Shown: positions 53,063 to 63,705, counted from the stretch's first letter. The stretch is 64,000 bases of DNA from Herbaspirillum autotrophicum (GCF_001189915.1 NZ_LFLS01000004.1:124001-188000); one strand, 5' to 3'. A program made the numbers and translations. Notes: generated from the letters alone by a model not told the origin.

Positions 53063-53857
53063 CTATTTCAGGCGCAAGGTACTGATGATCGGTGCGTGGT
53101 CGGAGAGCTTGCTCCACAACCCGCCATGCAACACCTGGGCTGATTCCACCTCAAAGCCGCGCAGGTAAATCCGGTCCAGTCGCAACACCGGCATGGCTGC
53201 CGGAAAAGTGCGCGCCGGCTGGATTCGGGCCGACATGCCACCGAGACGGCGCAGATAACTGAGCACGCCGCGCGAGGTCACCTGTTGTTCGAAGACTTCG
53301 GTCACACCCAGACGGATACGCAGAAATTCACTGAGCTGATCGCCCCAGTCATTGAAGTCGCCGGCAATGATGACCGGCGAACCGGGCGGCGCCGAGGCCC
53401 GCACCGCCTCAATCAATGCCGCAGTCTGACGCCGGCGGCCACCGGCGAACAGGCCCAGATGCACCACGTAGCAATGCACGTCGGCGCCATCGATCTGAAT
53501 CACGCAATGCAAAATGCCGCGCGATTCGTAGGCATGATCAGAGACATCCTGATTGCGCGACGAGGCAATGGCAAACCGCGACAGCAGCGCATTGCCGTGG
53601 TGCCCGTGATCGTACACGGCGTTCATGCCATACGCGGAATGATGCGAATCGCCGGCCAGGAATTCGTGCTGCCCCTGTTCCGGCCAGTGCGCGGCATGCC
53701 GCAAGGCATTCAGATCGTGCCGCCCCTGCACTTCCTGCAGGAACATGACGTCGGCATTCAACTGCACCAGTGCTTGCTTGAGAGCATGAATGCGCGGCCG
53801 GCCGCCAAAGGAGGTCACTCCCTTGTGTATGTTGTAGGTGGCGATGCGTAGCTTCAT
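53063..53857 (-). CDS. endonuclease/exonuclease/phosphatase family protein
   Basis: 264 residues from ATG 53857. EEP fold: 'LRIATYNIHKGV' (Asn metal site), 'MFLQEVQGRHD' (catalytic Glu), 'IIAGDFNDWGD' (Asp/Asn) and 'LSDHAPIISTLRL' (catalytic Asp-His). This is the YbhP-like member that travels with clsB. Probable phosphodiesterase acting on lipid or nucleotide; substrate unknown. Confidence 0.92.
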   Translation of the reverse strand: MKLRIATYNIHKGVTSFGGRPRIHALKQALVQLNADVMFLQEVQGRHDLNALRHAAHWPEQGQHEFLAGDSHHSAYGMNAVYDHGHHGNALLSRFAIASSRNQDVSDHAYESRGILHCVIQIDGADVHCYVVHLGLFAGGRRRQTAALIEAVRASAPPGSPVIIAGDFNDWGDQLSEFLRIRLGVTEVFEQQVTSRGVLSYLRRLGGMSARIQPARTFPAAMPVLRLDRIYLRGFEVESAQVLHGGLWSKLSDHAPIISTLRLK

Positions 53858-53885
53858 GCGGTGTGCGGCTCTCCGAAAATGGGTA

Positions 53886-54386
53886 CTACCCTGATAGTGA
53901 ACGGTAATGCGGCAATTGCAAGATCGCTTCGGCGTTGGATGGCGAGAAACACTGATCGGCCGCCTCGCGATATGGCAACCAGCGATACCGGACATGTTCA
54001 CGCGGCGCCAGCACGATCGGTATCTCGCGTGGCACCAGCAAGCCGAATACATGCTCCGTATTGCGGGTTACCCCCGGTGCATAGCGATGCCGCCACACCG
54101 GGTAGATTTCATAGACATTCGACAATTGCCAGTCGTGCAGATGATGACATGGAACCGTGCCCGGCGCTGTCGGCGGAACACTGATTTCATCACTGACAAT
54201 GATGCCGGTTTCTTCCTGCACTTCACGTTGCGCGGTTTGCCAGAACGGTTCATCCAGGCTGTCGCGGGAACCGGTCACCGACTGCCAGTAACCAGCCTTG
54301 TCGGCGCGTTCGATCAGCAAGACGTCAAGCGCCGCCGTATGAATGACCACCAGAACCGATTCGGGAATCTTGTAAGACTGAGACAT
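53886..54386 (-). CDS. nudB: dihydroneopterin triphosphate diphosphatase
   Basis: 166-residue Nudix hydrolase of folate synthesis, removing pyrophosphate from dihydroneopterin triphosphate. Start ATG 54386. The Nudix box GX5EX7REVQEETGI is complete ('GSRDSLDEPFW...REVQEETGI'). NudB-type ends with 'WLPYREAADQCFSPSNAEAI'. The position after aspS in the fmdB-DUF502-aspS-nudB order supports the name. Confidence 0.92.
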   Translation of the reverse strand: MSQSYKIPESVLVVIHTAALDVLLIERADKAGYWQSVTGSRDSLDEPFWQTAQREVQEETGIIVSDEISVPPTAPGTVPCHHLHDWQLSNVYEIYPVWRHRYAPGVTRNTEHVFGLLVPREIPIVLAPREHVRYRWLPYREAADQCFSPSNAEAILQLPHYRSLSG

Positions 54387-54403
54387 TGCGGTAATTGAGT
54401 CGT

Positions 54404-54431
54404 AAAAAAAGGGCGCGAAATTCGCGCCCTT
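54404..54431 (-). terminator. intrinsic terminator for aspS
   Basis: AAGGGCGCGAA (54409-54419) with TTCGCGCCCTT (54421-54431); on the minus strand a T-run follows (A7 at 54404-54410). It separates aspS from nudB, so nudB has its own promoter or read-through. Confidence 0.88.
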
Positions 54432-54454
54432 CATTATGCCTTCTATTTCAACAA

Positions 54455-56260
54455 TCAGGCTTTGACTGCCGGTTCGGCATTGCGCAAGCGGATGTGCAGT
54501 TCGCGCAGTTGCTTTTCGTCGACCACCGATGGTGCTTGTGTCAGCAGACACTGGGCACGCTGGGTTTTCGGGAAAGCGATGACGTCACGGATCGATTCGG
54601 CACCGGCCATCATGGTCACCAGACGGTCGAGACCGAACGCGATACCGCCATGCGGAGGCGCACCGTATTGCAATGCGTCCAGCAAGAAGCCGAATTTCAG
54701 TTGCGCTTCTTCGTCACCGATCTTCAACGCACGGAATACCTTGCTTTGAATGTCGGCGCGGTGGATACGGATCGAACCGCCGCCCAGTTCCCAACCATTG
54801 AGGACCAGATCGTAGGCTTTGGCGATGGCGTGGCCGGGGTTGGTCGAAATGAAATCTTCGTGACCGTCCTTCGGCGAGGTGAACGGATGATGCAAGGCCA
54901 CCCAACGCTGGTTTTCTTCGTCGTATTCGAACATCGGGAAGTCCACCACCCACAGCGGACGCCAGGCGTCGTCGAACAGACCGCCCTTCTTGCCGAAATC
55001 GCTGTGACCGATCTTCACGCGCAGCGCGCCGATGGCGTCGTTGACGACCTTGGCCTTGTCGGCGCCGAAGAAAATCAGATCGCCATCCTGGGCGCCGGTC
55101 TTCTCGATGATTTGCGCCAGTGCCGCGTCATGCAGATTCTTGACGATCGGCGATTGCAAGCCGTCACGGCCTTTGTCTTTTTCATTGACCTTGATGTACG
55201 CCAGACCCTTGGCGCCATAGATCGCCACGAACTGGGTGTAGGCGTCGATTTCCGAACGCGGCATGCCGGCACCGCCCGGTACGCGCAGACCGACCACACG
55301 GCCGCCTTCGCTGTTGGCAGCGGCGGAGAACACCTTGAAGTCGACATCTTTCATGACGTCGGTCAGTTCGGTGAATTCCAGCTTGACGCGCATGTCCGGC
55401 TTGTCCGAACCATACATGCCCATGGCAGTGGCGAAGTCCATCACCGGGAACGGGTTCGGCAGATCGATATCGAGCGCGTTCTTGAACACCAGACGAATCA
55501 TGCCTTCGAACAGATCGCGGATTTCCTGTTCGTTGAGGAACGAGGTTTCGCAATCGATCTGGGTAAATTCAGGCTGACGGTCAGCGCGCAAGTCTTCGTC
55601 GCGGAAGCACTTGGTGATCTGATAGTAACGGTCGAAGTTGGCCACCATCAGCAATTGCTTGAACAATTGCGGCGATTGCGGCAACGCGAAGAACTCGCCG
55701 GCATTGACGCGCGATGGCACCAGATAATCGCGGGCGCCTTCCGGGGTCGACTTGGTCAGCATCGGTGTTTCGATATCGATGAAGCCCTGGGCATCGAGGA
55801 ACTTGCGCACTTCCATCGCCACCTTGTAACGCAGGCGCAGGTTGTTTTGCATTTGCGGACGACGCAGGTCCAGCACGCGATGGGTCAGGCGTGTGGTTTC
55901 CGACAGGTTGTCGTCATCCAGCTGGAACGGTGGCGTCACCGACGGGTTCAACACTTCCAGCTGATGCGCCAGCACTTCAATCTTGCCGGAGCCGAGGTTG
56001 GCGTTGCTGGTACCTTCAGGACGCAGACGCACGATACCGGTGATGCGCAGACAGAATTCGTTGCGCACGGCTTCGGCGTTCTTGAAAACATCGGCACGAT
56101 CCGGATCGCAGACCACTTGCACCAGACCTTCACGGTCGCGCAAGTCGATAAAGATCACGCCGCCGTGGTCGCGACGACGATGCACCCAGCCGCACAGGCT
56201 GACGGTTTGACCGAGAAGCGCCTCAGTGGTGAGGCCGCAGTAATGAGTTCGCATGGACAT
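54455..56260 (-). CDS. aspS: aspartyl-tRNA synthetase
   Basis: 601-residue class IIb synthetase. N-terminal anticodon-binding OB fold ('[31 protein letters not shown]'), motif 2 '[24 protein letters not shown]', bacterial GAD insert in the middle, and motif 3 '[14 protein letters not shown]'. Full length for the bacterial type. Whether it also charges tRNA-Asn depends on gatCAB in the genome. Confidence 0.97.
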   Translation of the reverse strand: MSMRTHYCGLTTEALLGQTVSLCGWVHRRRDHGGVIFIDLRDREGLVQVVCDPDRADVFKNAEAVRNEFCLRITGIVRLRPEGTSNANLGSGKIEVLAHQLEVLNPSVTPPFQLDDDNLSETTRLTHRVLDLRRPQMQNNLRLRYKVAMEVRKFLDAQGFIDIETPMLTKSTPEGARDYLVPSRVNAGEFFALPQSPQLFKQLLMVANFDRYYQITKCFRDEDLRADRQPEFTQIDCETSFLNEQEIRDLFEGMIRLVFKNALDIDLPNPFPVMDFATAMGMYGSDKPDMRVKLEFTELTDVMKDVDFKVFSAAANSEGGRVVGLRVPGGAGMPRSEIDAYTQFVAIYGAKGLAYIKVNEKDKGRDGLQSPIVKNLHDAALAQIIEKTGAQDGDLIFFGADKAKVVNDAIGALRVKIGHSDFGKKGGLFDDAWRPLWVVDFPMFEYDEENQRWVALHHPFTSPKDGHEDFISTNPGHAIAKAYDLVLNGWELGGGSIRIHRADIQSKVFRALKIGDEEAQLKFGFLLDALQYGAPPHGGIAFGLDRLVTMMAGAESIRDVIAFPKTQRAQCLLTQAPSVVDEKQLRELHIRLRNAEPAVKA

Positions 56261-56356
56261 ATTCAGGTTCCGGTTACAGTTTTGTGTGATTCAGTTGTTT
56301 GGTATTGGCGGGATGAAGGCGGGGCAGAACAGCGCACCATGGCACTGAACGCCCCG

Positions 56357-56989
56357 TCAATTATGCGTGGCCGCCGGGGTGATGATTTTCTTGTCGGCTG
56401 CCATTTCAGGCGCTACCACACCCATCGAGACAATATATTTGAGTGCCTCGTCAACGCTCATATCGAGCTCGATGGTATCGGCACGCGGCACCATCAGGAA
56501 AAATCCCGAGGTCGGATTCGGCGTCGTCGGTACATACAGGCTGATGTAATCGCCTTGCAGATGATTCCGGACTTCGCCGCCGGGCACGCCGGTCAGGAAA
56601 GCGATGGTCCACGAACCCTGACGCGGATACTGCACCAGCACCGCCTTGCGAAACGCATTGCCGGAGGAGGAAAACAGCGTGTCGGATACTTGCTTGACGC
56701 TGGAGTAGATGGATTTGACGACCGGAATCCGGGTCAGCAAACCTTCCCACAGCGACACTACCTGACGGCCGATGAAGTTGCGTGTCGCCAGTCCGGTCAG
56801 AAAAATGATCAGCAGCGTCAGGATCGTACCCAGACCCGGAATATGGAAGCCGACCAGCGCTTCCGGCCGCCAGCTTTCAGGCAGCAGCAGCAGCGACTGA
56901 TCCATGGTGCCGATGATCAGATTGAGTACCCATACCGTGATTGCCAACGGGACAAGAATCAATAAGCCGGTGATGAAGTATTTGCGCAT
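56357..56989 (-). CDS. DUF502 domain-containing membrane protein
   Basis: 210 residues, with two hydrophobic segments near the N-terminus ('YFITGLLILVPLAITVWVLNLI' and 'LGTILTLLIIFLTGLAT') and a soluble remainder with 'RIPVVKSIYSSVKQVSDTLF' and 'PTTPNPTSGFFLMVP', both typical of DUF502. Between fmdB and aspS, its usual neighbours in Burkholderiales. Function unknown. Confidence 0.92.
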   Translation of the reverse strand: MRKYFITGLLILVPLAITVWVLNLIIGTMDQSLLLLPESWRPEALVGFHIPGLGTILTLLIIFLTGLATRNFIGRQVVSLWEGLLTRIPVVKSIYSSVKQVSDTLFSSSGNAFRKAVLVQYPRQGSWTIAFLTGVPGGEVRNHLQGDYISLYVPTTPNPTSGFFLMVPRADTIELDMSVDEALKYIVSMGVVAPEMAADKKIITPAATHN

Positions 56990-57027
56990 GATCTTTTTCT
57001 GGTGAACGACGAGCTCCGGACCGGGGG

Positions 57028-57363
57028 TCAGGAACCGCTCGGCGTAGTGGGCGTTGCCGGTGCAGCAGGGGTCGCGGCAGATGCAGCAGCCGGCGCCGGC
57101 GCGGCAGTACCGGCAGCAGGTGCCGGGTCACTGGCAACCGGTGGCGCGCTGGTCGCAGGCGCGGCGGCAGCGCCGTTGGCACCACCACGGAAATCGGTCA
57201 CATACCAGCCGGTGCCCTTGAGCTGGAAGCCGGCGGCCGTCAATTGTTTCTTGAATGTGTCTTTGCTGCAAGATGGACAAACGGTCAATGCGTCGTCAGA
57301 CATCTTTTGCAGCACATCCTTGGCAAAACCACACGCTTCGCAGCGATACGCGTAAATCGGCAT
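57028..57363 (-). CDS. fmdB-like: FmdB family zinc-ribbon protein
   Basis: 111 residues. Zinc ribbon 'MPIYAYRCEACGFAKDVLQ' and 'TVCPSCSKDTFKKQLTAAGFQLKGTGWY' supplies two CxxC pairs. The last about 45 residues are low-complexity Ala/Pro/Thr, likely a disordered tail. Regulatory-protein family named from formamidase clusters; the actual role is unclear. First gene of the DUF502-aspS operon. Confidence 0.9.
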   Translation of the reverse strand: MPIYAYRCEACGFAKDVLQKMSDDALTVCPSCSKDTFKKQLTAAGFQLKGTGWYVTDFRGGANGAAAAPATSAPPVASDPAPAAGTAAPAPAAASAATPAAPATPTTPSGS

Positions 57364-57666
57364 GAAACACTCCGCAAAAATCGTCCAAAACCCTGAATTA
57401 TAAAGGTTTTTCAGGCGCGTTTACGATTCGGCTGCAAGCCCGACCCGGGAACGATGCCGGTAACGATAGCACAAGGCAGCAGAACTACCTTGATTGCGCG
57501 CAGGCGCAGAGCGTGGCTCCTGTGGAATGCCCGGCCGGACGCGGCAGCGCGCCGCAACCGACTGCCACGCAGGGCCTCCGGTGCAGGAACGACGCCGCTC
57601 CCAACATTTCACCCAGGAAACCATTCTGTATTGTGCGGCGTTGTATTTTATGCAAAAGCAGACAGG
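57364..57666. other. intergenic region between fmdB and otsA
   Basis: 303 bp. It must hold the minus-strand promoter for fmdB, near 57364-57420. I see no gene, repeat or clear terminator for otsA in it. Confidence 0.5.
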
Positions 57667-59043
57667 TCAGCGCGTATGCTCCAGTTTCTGCAAAAAGCTC
57701 TTGCACCACCAGTGCACGTCAAATTCCTTCACCTTGGCCAGCAAGGCGACATGGCGCTCCTGGCGTTCGGCCAGCGACATTTGCAACGCCTGCTGGATCG
57801 TCTGCGCGGTGCCGCTGATGTCGTAGGGATTGACCAGCAAGGCTTCCCGCAATTGCTCGGCAGCACCGGCGAAGCGCGACAAGACCAGTACCCCGGGATC
57901 TTCTTCATCCTGCGCAGCGACGAATTCCTTGGCCACCAGATTCATGCCGTCGCGCAACGGCGTCACCAGCGCCACGGCGCAGGCGCGGTACAAGCCCGGC
58001 AAGCGCTTGCGCGCAATCGTGCGGTGAATGTAACGGATCGGCATCCAGTCGAAATCACCATAGTCGCCATTGATGGCGCCGCACAGGCTTTCCAGTTCAT
58101 GTTGAATGTCGGCATAGGCATCGACATCTTCGCGGCTCGGCGAAGCTACCTGCAACAAGGTCGCGCTGTGTCGATTTTCGGGATAGCGCTGCAACAATTC
58201 GCGGAAGGCCTTGATCCGCTGCGGCAGTCCCTTCGAGTAATCGAGGCGGTCGACCCCGATCAGCAAGCGCCGTCGCGAATATTCCTTGCGCGTGCTTTCG
58301 AAGGTTTCAAGCGCTTCGCGCGCCCGCCCCAGACGCTGGAAATCATCGACATCGATACCAATCGGAAATGCTTCGGCCTGCACGGTACTGTTGAAGGCCC
58401 GGAACTGATTGGCGCCGACGGTTTCCGCGGTGGCTTCGGCTTTGACGTAATGGGCGAAATGCAACAGGTCGGCTTCGGTCTGGAAACCGACCAGGTCATA
58501 GGCAAACAAGGCACGCATCAACCATTCATGCGACGGGATCGCAGCCAGAATCTGTTGCGGCGGCAACGGGATATGCAGAAAGAAACCGATACGGTTTTCG
58601 CAACCGATGGCGCGCAATTCCGCGGCCAGCGGAATCAGGTGATAGTCGTGAATCCAGATCAGGTCATCGGGCTTGAGCAATGCTTTCAGCTTGCGCGCAA
58701 ACAATTGATTGACGCGCCGGTATCCGCTCAGATGTCCCGATTCGAAATGCGCCAGATCCAGCCGATAGTGGAATATCGGCCACAACACGCCATTGGCATA
58801 GCCGCGATAGTAGGCGTCATGATCTTCCTGACACAAATCCAGTTCCGCCAGCGTCACGCTGCCGGCCTGATGCACATGCAATTCACCTTCGCCGGCAGCG
58901 CCGTTTTCGACCACCTTGCCACTCCAGCCGAACCACAGACCGCCGGTTCGTTTCAGGGTTTCCCCCAACGCTACTGCAAGACCGCCGGCGGCGGACTTGC
59001 GCGGATCAGCCAGACGGTTCGATACCACAACCAGGCGCGACAT
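57667..59043 (-). CDS. otsA: trehalose-6-phosphate synthase
   Basis: GT20 enzyme, UDP-glucose plus glucose-6-phosphate to trehalose-6-phosphate. 458 residues from ATG 59043, with AAGGAG 7 nt upstream. Motifs: '[10 protein letters not shown]', 'WFGWSGKV', '[14 protein letters not shown]', 'IPIGIDVD-like [10 protein letters not shown]', '[20 protein letters not shown]' and '[15 protein letters not shown]'. Last of the otsB-GH15-otsA operon. Confidence 0.96.
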   Translation of the reverse strand: MSRLVVVSNRLADPRKSAAGGLAVALGETLKRTGGLWFGWSGKVVENGAAGEGELHVHQAGSVTLAELDLCQEDHDAYYRGYANGVLWPIFHYRLDLAHFESGHLSGYRRVNQLFARKLKALLKPDDLIWIHDYHLIPLAAELRAIGCENRIGFFLHIPLPPQQILAAIPSHEWLMRALFAYDLVGFQTEADLLHFAHYVKAEATAETVGANQFRAFNSTVQAEAFPIGIDVDDFQRLGRAREALETFESTRKEYSRRRLLIGVDRLDYSKGLPQRIKAFRELLQRYPENRHSATLLQVASPSREDVDAYADIQHELESLCGAINGDYGDFDWMPIRYIHRTIARKRLPGLYRACAVALVTPLRDGMNLVAKEFVAAQDEEDPGVLVLSRFAGAAEQLREALLVNPYDISGTAQTIQQALQMSLAERQERHVALLAKVKEFDVHWWCKSFLQKLEHTR

Positions 59044-59106
59044 AAGCAAACTCCTTTGTTATTTTTGTGATCAATATCAACATGCAAAACAGTGCCGGCA
59101 ATACGA

Positions 59107-60948
59107 TCAGATAACGCTCTCCCATGAGGCCGACAGCCGCATGGCGCAATTGATGATGCCGACCATCGAATAGGTTTGCGGGAAATTGCCCCACATCTTG
59201 CCGGTCACCGGATGCGTATCTTCCGACAACAAACCGAGATGATTGCGGGCATCCAGCATGGCCTGGAAAATTTCACGCGCCTGTTCCTTGCGACCGATGC
59301 GTGCCAGTGCATCGATGCGCCAGAAGGTACAGATGTTGAACGCGGTTTCGGGCCGGCCGAAATCATCCGGGGCTTCGTAGCGCCGCATGTACGGACCGTC
59401 GCACAAATGTTTTTCGAGTGCATCCACGGTGGCGATGAAGCGCGGATCGGTGGGTGCAATCAAACCCACTTCGACCATCAGCAAGACGCTGGCATCGAGG
59501 TCGCGGCCGCCGAAACTTTCGGCATAGGTTTGGCGCTCTTCATTCCAGGCTTCGGTCAGGATGCGCTCGCCGATCAGGGTGGCGCGTTCGCTCCAGTAAG
59601 TGGCGCGCTCCGGCAATGCCAGCCGCACCGCAATCTTGGCCAGACGATCGCAGGCAGCCCAGCTCATCAGGGCTGAGGAGGTATGGATCCGCGAGCGGGT
59701 GCGCAATTCCCACATGCCGGCATCAGGTTGATCGTAGACGCTGAAAGCGCGTTCACCGACCGCTTCCAGATGCTGGAAGTGTTCGATGCCGGCACGGTGC
59801 AGCAAGCGGTTATCGTGAAACGCTTGCGCCGCACCGAGCACGATATTGCCGTAGACGTCATGCTGGAAATGTTCGTAAGCCTGATTGCCGACCCGCACCG
59901 GACCGTAATTCAGATAGCCCGGCAAGTGATCCAGTATTTGTTCGGGCAGCGCCTCTTCGAGACCGATGCCATACAGCGGTTGCACATGACCGCCGGCAGA
60001 ACGCACCACGACATTGGTGAGCCAGCGCAGATAGTCTTCCATGGTACCGAGTTCAGACAAGCTGTTGAGTGCGCGCACCACGAAGAAGGCATCGCGCAAC
60101 CAGCAATAGCGATAGTCCCAGTTGCGCGAACTGCCGGGCGCTTCCGGCACGCTGGTGGTCATGGCAGCGATGATAGCGCCGGTATCTTCATAAACCGACA
60201 GCTTGAGCGTGATGGCGGCACGAATCACTGCCGGCTGCCATTCCAGCGGCGTGGCCAGACGCCGGGTCCAGTTGCGCCAGTAGCTCAAGGTTTCCTGTTC
60301 GAATTCGCGGGCGGTATCGCTGATGCCGCCGCTCAGCGTTTCATCCGGTCCCAGAATGAAATCGAATGGCCGGCTGACCACGAACGGCATTTCATCCAGC
60401 AGATAGCTGATCGGCGCATCGCTGTTAAGGCGCAAGGTTTGCGCTGAGCCGACATAGCGCACATGATTGCTGCCGCGCGTCACCACCGGCATTTCGCGGC
60501 CCCAGTCGAAACGCGGCTGCAACACGATCCGCATGCGCGGCGAACCGGCCAGCGGAAGTACCCGCCGCACGATCGTCAATGGCCGGAAGAAACGACCGCG
60601 ACTGGGAAAGCGCGGCGCGAAATCGGTGATCTCGATGCTCTGCCCCAGCGTGTCGTGCAAGCGCGTATGCAATACCGCCGTATTCGGTTCGTACCACTGC
60701 TCGCTGTGCGAAAAATTGTCGAGTTCAAAACTCCAGATGCTGCCGCTTTCACTCGGATCGAGCAGCGCATTGAACACCGGATCGCCGTCAAAGCGCGGCA
60801 GACAACACCAGACCATGCGGCCACGTTTATCGATCAGGGCACTGAAGGCACAATTGCCGATCACGCCCAGATCAAGTGTTGAGGTCGATGGCACGACGCT
60901 GTCGTGGTCAGTGCCGATGCTGTGGGTATCGATGCGTGGTTGCGTCAT
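59107..60948 (-). CDS. glycoside hydrolase family 15 protein (glucoamylase/trehalase-like)
   Basis: 613 residues from ATG 60948, preceded by GAGGGA. GH15 pattern: N-terminal beta-domain 'LGVIGNCAFSALIDKRGRMVWCCLPRFDGDPVF', then the (alpha/alpha)6 barrel with 'SRNWDYRYCWLRDAFFVVRAL' and 'DAGMWELR' (catalytic Glu region), ending 'GKMWGNFPQTYSMVGIINCAM' which holds the second conserved acid-site area. Such proteins next to ots genes are glucoamylase or GH15 trehalase. Lies between otsB and otsA. Confidence 0.9.
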   Translation of the reverse strand: MTQPRIDTHSIGTDHDSVVPSTSTLDLGVIGNCAFSALIDKRGRMVWCCLPRFDGDPVFNALLDPSESGSIWSFELDNFSHSEQWYEPNTAVLHTRLHDTLGQSIEITDFAPRFPSRGRFFRPLTIVRRVLPLAGSPRMRIVLQPRFDWGREMPVVTRGSNHVRYVGSAQTLRLNSDAPISYLLDEMPFVVSRPFDFILGPDETLSGGISDTAREFEQETLSYWRNWTRRLATPLEWQPAVIRAAITLKLSVYEDTGAIIAAMTTSVPEAPGSSRNWDYRYCWLRDAFFVVRALNSLSELGTMEDYLRWLTNVVVRSAGGHVQPLYGIGLEEALPEQILDHLPGYLNYGPVRVGNQAYEHFQHDVYGNIVLGAAQAFHDNRLLHRAGIEHFQHLEAVGERAFSVYDQPDAGMWELRTRSRIHTSSALMSWAACDRLAKIAVRLALPERATYWSERATLIGERILTEAWNEERQTYAESFGGRDLDASVLLMVEVGLIAPTDPRFIATVDALEKHLCDGPYMRRYEAPDDFGRPETAFNICTFWRIDALARIGRKEQAREIFQAMLDARNHLGLLSEDTHPVTGKMWGNFPQTYSMVGIINCAMRLSASWESVI

Positions 60949-61012
60949 TGTTTCCCTCGCTGAAGTTTTTTTGTTGTGGCGCGCGGCCGGTCTGTGGTTC
61001 CTGTCTGCCTGC

Positions 61013-61765
61013 TCAGGAAATGCTTGTGGATTTGGTGGGGAGTGCCTGAAACAGGAATTCGCGCAATGCGGACGGATCTGCAAGCCTTGCATTGGCACGC
61101 GTATCGCCGGCGCCAATCTTGATGCCGATGCCATCCAGTTCCGCCAGTTGCACCTGCGCGAATCCGGCCTCGTCGGTCAGATCATCGCCGGCAAATACCG
61201 GACGCCGGCCGGCGAACGGTGCTTCCCGCATGAAGGCGGCAATCGCTTCGCCTTTATTGGTGACGGCGGCCTTGGCCTCGATCACCATTTTTCCATGCAG
61301 TAGCGCAAAGCCTGATTCCTGCTCCAGCGCTTCCGCCATGATCTGGACGCAGGCGGCTTCGAGCTGCGGCGCATTGCGGTAATGCAATGCCAGCGCACCA
61401 TGTTTGAGTTCCAGCAGCAGTCCCGGATGTTGTTTGGCAAACGGTTCGATGTACGGCAGCAAGCGCTTGCTGTCAGGCACCGGCAGTTGTATCAGCGTGC
61501 CATCGGCACGGCGCCGTTCGACCCCATGCACGCCGGCCGCCGGCAAACGCAACGGCGCCAAAAACTGATCCAGTTGCTGCAGCGGCCGGCCGCTGACAAT
61601 CGCCAGCGCACCGCCGGTGGCGGTGTAGAGCAATTCGAGGATGACGATCAGTTGCGGCGGTACCAGCACGCTTTCAGGGCGCGGCGCAAGATCGACCAGG
61701 GTGCCATCGAAATCCAGAAACAAGGCATCGCTGCCGCAATCACAATCGATATTAATCAGAGACAT
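61013..61765 (-). CDS. otsB: trehalose-6-phosphate phosphatase
   Basis: 250 residues from ATG 61765. HAD-type motif I 'ALFLDFDGTLVDL', then 'ALAIVSGRPLQQLDQFL', 'GVHGVERR' and the C-terminal 'PVFAGDDLTDEAGFAQV', all typical of OtsB. Dephosphorylates trehalose-6-phosphate from OtsA. First gene of the trehalose operon; weak Shine-Dalgarno. Confidence 0.94.
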   Translation of the reverse strand: MSLINIDCDCGSDALFLDFDGTLVDLAPRPESVLVPPQLIVILELLYTATGGALAIVSGRPLQQLDQFLAPLRLPAAGVHGVERRRADGTLIQLPVPDSKRLLPYIEPFAKQHPGLLLELKHGALALHYRNAPQLEAACVQIMAEALEQESGFALLHGKMVIEAKAAVTNKGEAIAAFMREAPFAGRRPVFAGDDLTDEAGFAQVQLAELDGIGIKIGAGDTRANARLADPSALREFLFQALPTKSTSIS

Positions 61766-61928
61766 GAATCGACATTTTTCGAGTACATAAGCATGTCTGG
61801 TTGATTTGAGACTGTTTAGTTCCAATTGCCGAAACGACAACAGACCCCATTGCCGATGCTTGCCGTCGGCGGGCAAGCAATGGCAATGAGGCAAAGACAG
61901 AAAGAGAAAAGTACGCGGGGAAATGCGA

Positions 61929-61994
61929 GGCAGCGGTGATCACCGCTGCCGGAGAATTCAGAACGGCAAGCTGTTGCTGTACATCATGCCGTTC
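61929..61994. promoter_or_regulatory. perfect 22-bp palindrome and adjacent hairpin
   Basis: A perfect 22-bp palindrome (61929-61950, half-site GGCAGCGGTGA) is followed by GAACGGCA (61961-61968) and TGCCGTTC (61987-61994). It sits between the end of the symporter gene and the start of otsB, so it could be a terminator pair for the symporter or an operator for the ots operon. Confidence 0.5.
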
Positions 61995-62027
61995 TTGTCG
62001 CAGTGACGAATGCGAGCGGCCTGACCA

Positions 62028-63494
62028 TCAGGCGTTGCCGGCACCGTCCATGACGCCATCGACCGCGGTCGGATGTTGCACGATCGGGGCCACAAATTGT
62101 GGCAGCAATGAGCCCACCACCATCCCGCCCAGACTCATGATCACACCGACCAGTTGCGGCGGCCACAATCCTTCCGGTGCCAGCAATTCAAATCCGATCC
62201 ACGAGCTCAGGCCGAGGATGATTGCCGCCAGCGCACCCTGCCGCGTGGCGCGCTTCCAGTAGACGCCGAACGCCAGCGGTACAAATGCCGCGACCAGCGT
62301 GACCTTATAGGCGTTTTCCACCATTTGATAAATGCTGGATTCAGTATGCAGCGCCAATGCCGTCACGATGCAGGTAAAGATGAACACCACGATGCGCATC
62401 GAGAACAGGAATTCCTTGTCGGTTTTCCAGGGCCGGATTTCTTTCAGGATGTTTTCGGTAAAGGTCACCGACGGCGCCAGCAAGGTCGCGCTGGCGCAAC
62501 TCTTGATGGCCGACAGCAAGGCCCCGAAGAACATCACTTGGGCAAACACCGGCATCTTGTCCATGATCAGCGTCGGCAAGATCAGTTGCGGATCTTTGTC
62601 GATCAGGTCAGCCACCATCTTGGGATCGATCAGCGTCGCGGAATACGCCAGGAAAATCGGAATGAAGACAAAGCAAAAGTAGATGCAGCCGCCGAGGATG
62701 GACGCGCGTACCGCCACCTTTTCACTCTTGGAGGACATCACGCGCTGAAACACGTCTTGCTGCGGAATCGAACCGAGCATCATGGTGATCCAGGCGGCAA
62801 AGAACCATAGCATTTCCTTGGCCGTCGGTGACGGCCAGAAGGCAAACTTGCCGGATTGCGAGGCATGTGAAATCACCACGCCGGCGCCGCCCACCATGTC
62901 CGACACTTCCCAGCCGATGTAGAGCATGCCGACCACCACGATGATCATTTGCAGGAAGTCGGTGATCGCCACCGCCCACATGCCGCCCATCAGCGTATAG
63001 ACCAGCACGCTGGCGGCACCGATGATCATGCCGGCCTGCATCGAGATGTAGCCGCCGGAAACCACGTTGAACACCAGCCCGAGCGCTTTCATTTGCGCCG
63101 CCACCCAGCCCAGATAAGAAATCACGATACACAACGTGACCAGCATTTCCACCGCACGGCCGAAGCGTTTCTTGTAATAGTCGCCGATGGTCAGCAGATT
63201 CATGCGGTACAGCGGCTTGGCAAAGAACACGCCGACCAGAATCAGACACAGCGAAGAACCAAACGGATCGGCGACGATACCGCCCAACCCTTCCTTGAGG
63301 AAAGTTGACGAAACGCCAAGCACTGCTTCGGAACCGAACCAGGTCGCAAATACCGTGGCCGTCACCACCGCCATGGGCAACGAACGGCCGGCAACTGCGT
63401 AGTCACGGGAATTCTTGACGTATTTGGTGGCATACAAACCGATAGCGACAGAAACTACCCAGTAGAGAATGACGAACCAGATCAGGGCATTCAT
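62028..63494 (-). CDS. sodium:solute symporter family protein
   Basis: 488 residues from ATG 63494, with AAGGAAC upstream. About 13 hydrophobic helices; N-terminal 'LYWVVSVAIGLYATKYVKNSRDYAVAGRSLP' and 'ATWFGSEAVLGVSSTFLKEGLGGIV' are typical of the SSS family (LeuT fold), with 'NLLTIGDYYKKRFG' after TM3. The substrate (proline, acetate, pantothenate or other) cannot be told. Confidence 0.92.
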   Translation of the reverse strand: MNALIWFVILYWVVSVAIGLYATKYVKNSRDYAVAGRSLPMAVVTATVFATWFGSEAVLGVSSTFLKEGLGGIVADPFGSSLCLILVGVFFAKPLYRMNLLTIGDYYKKRFGRAVEMLVTLCIVISYLGWVAAQMKALGLVFNVVSGGYISMQAGMIIGAASVLVYTLMGGMWAVAITDFLQMIIVVVGMLYIGWEVSDMVGGAGVVISHASQSGKFAFWPSPTAKEMLWFFAAWITMMLGSIPQQDVFQRVMSSKSEKVAVRASILGGCIYFCFVFIPIFLAYSATLIDPKMVADLIDKDPQLILPTLIMDKMPVFAQVMFFGALLSAIKSCASATLLAPSVTFTENILKEIRPWKTDKEFLFSMRIVVFIFTCIVTALALHTESSIYQMVENAYKVTLVAAFVPLAFGVYWKRATRQGALAAIILGLSSWIGFELLAPEGLWPPQLVGVIMSLGGMVVGSLLPQFVAPIVQHPTAVDGVMDGAGNA

Positions 63495-63705
63495 GCATGT
63501 TCCTTGCGTACAGAGGCGAAAAAGGAAATCGGACGGATTTGGAAAATGCGCAATTATAGCGGCAGAAAGTGTCGCCATTCGCGGCCGGTTCCAGATTTGC
63601 CGGTGATCCGTAATCACATGCAAGTTTCACGCCGGGAACCGTGGCGACAGGTAGCGGCGCGCGCATTTGAGACTGGTTTCATGCAACATTCGCCCGCGCC
63701 AGCAA

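Noticed and set aside
54395-56965. 856-codon plus-strand frame
   Set aside because: Antisense to aspS and DUF502; no domains and typical shadow composition.
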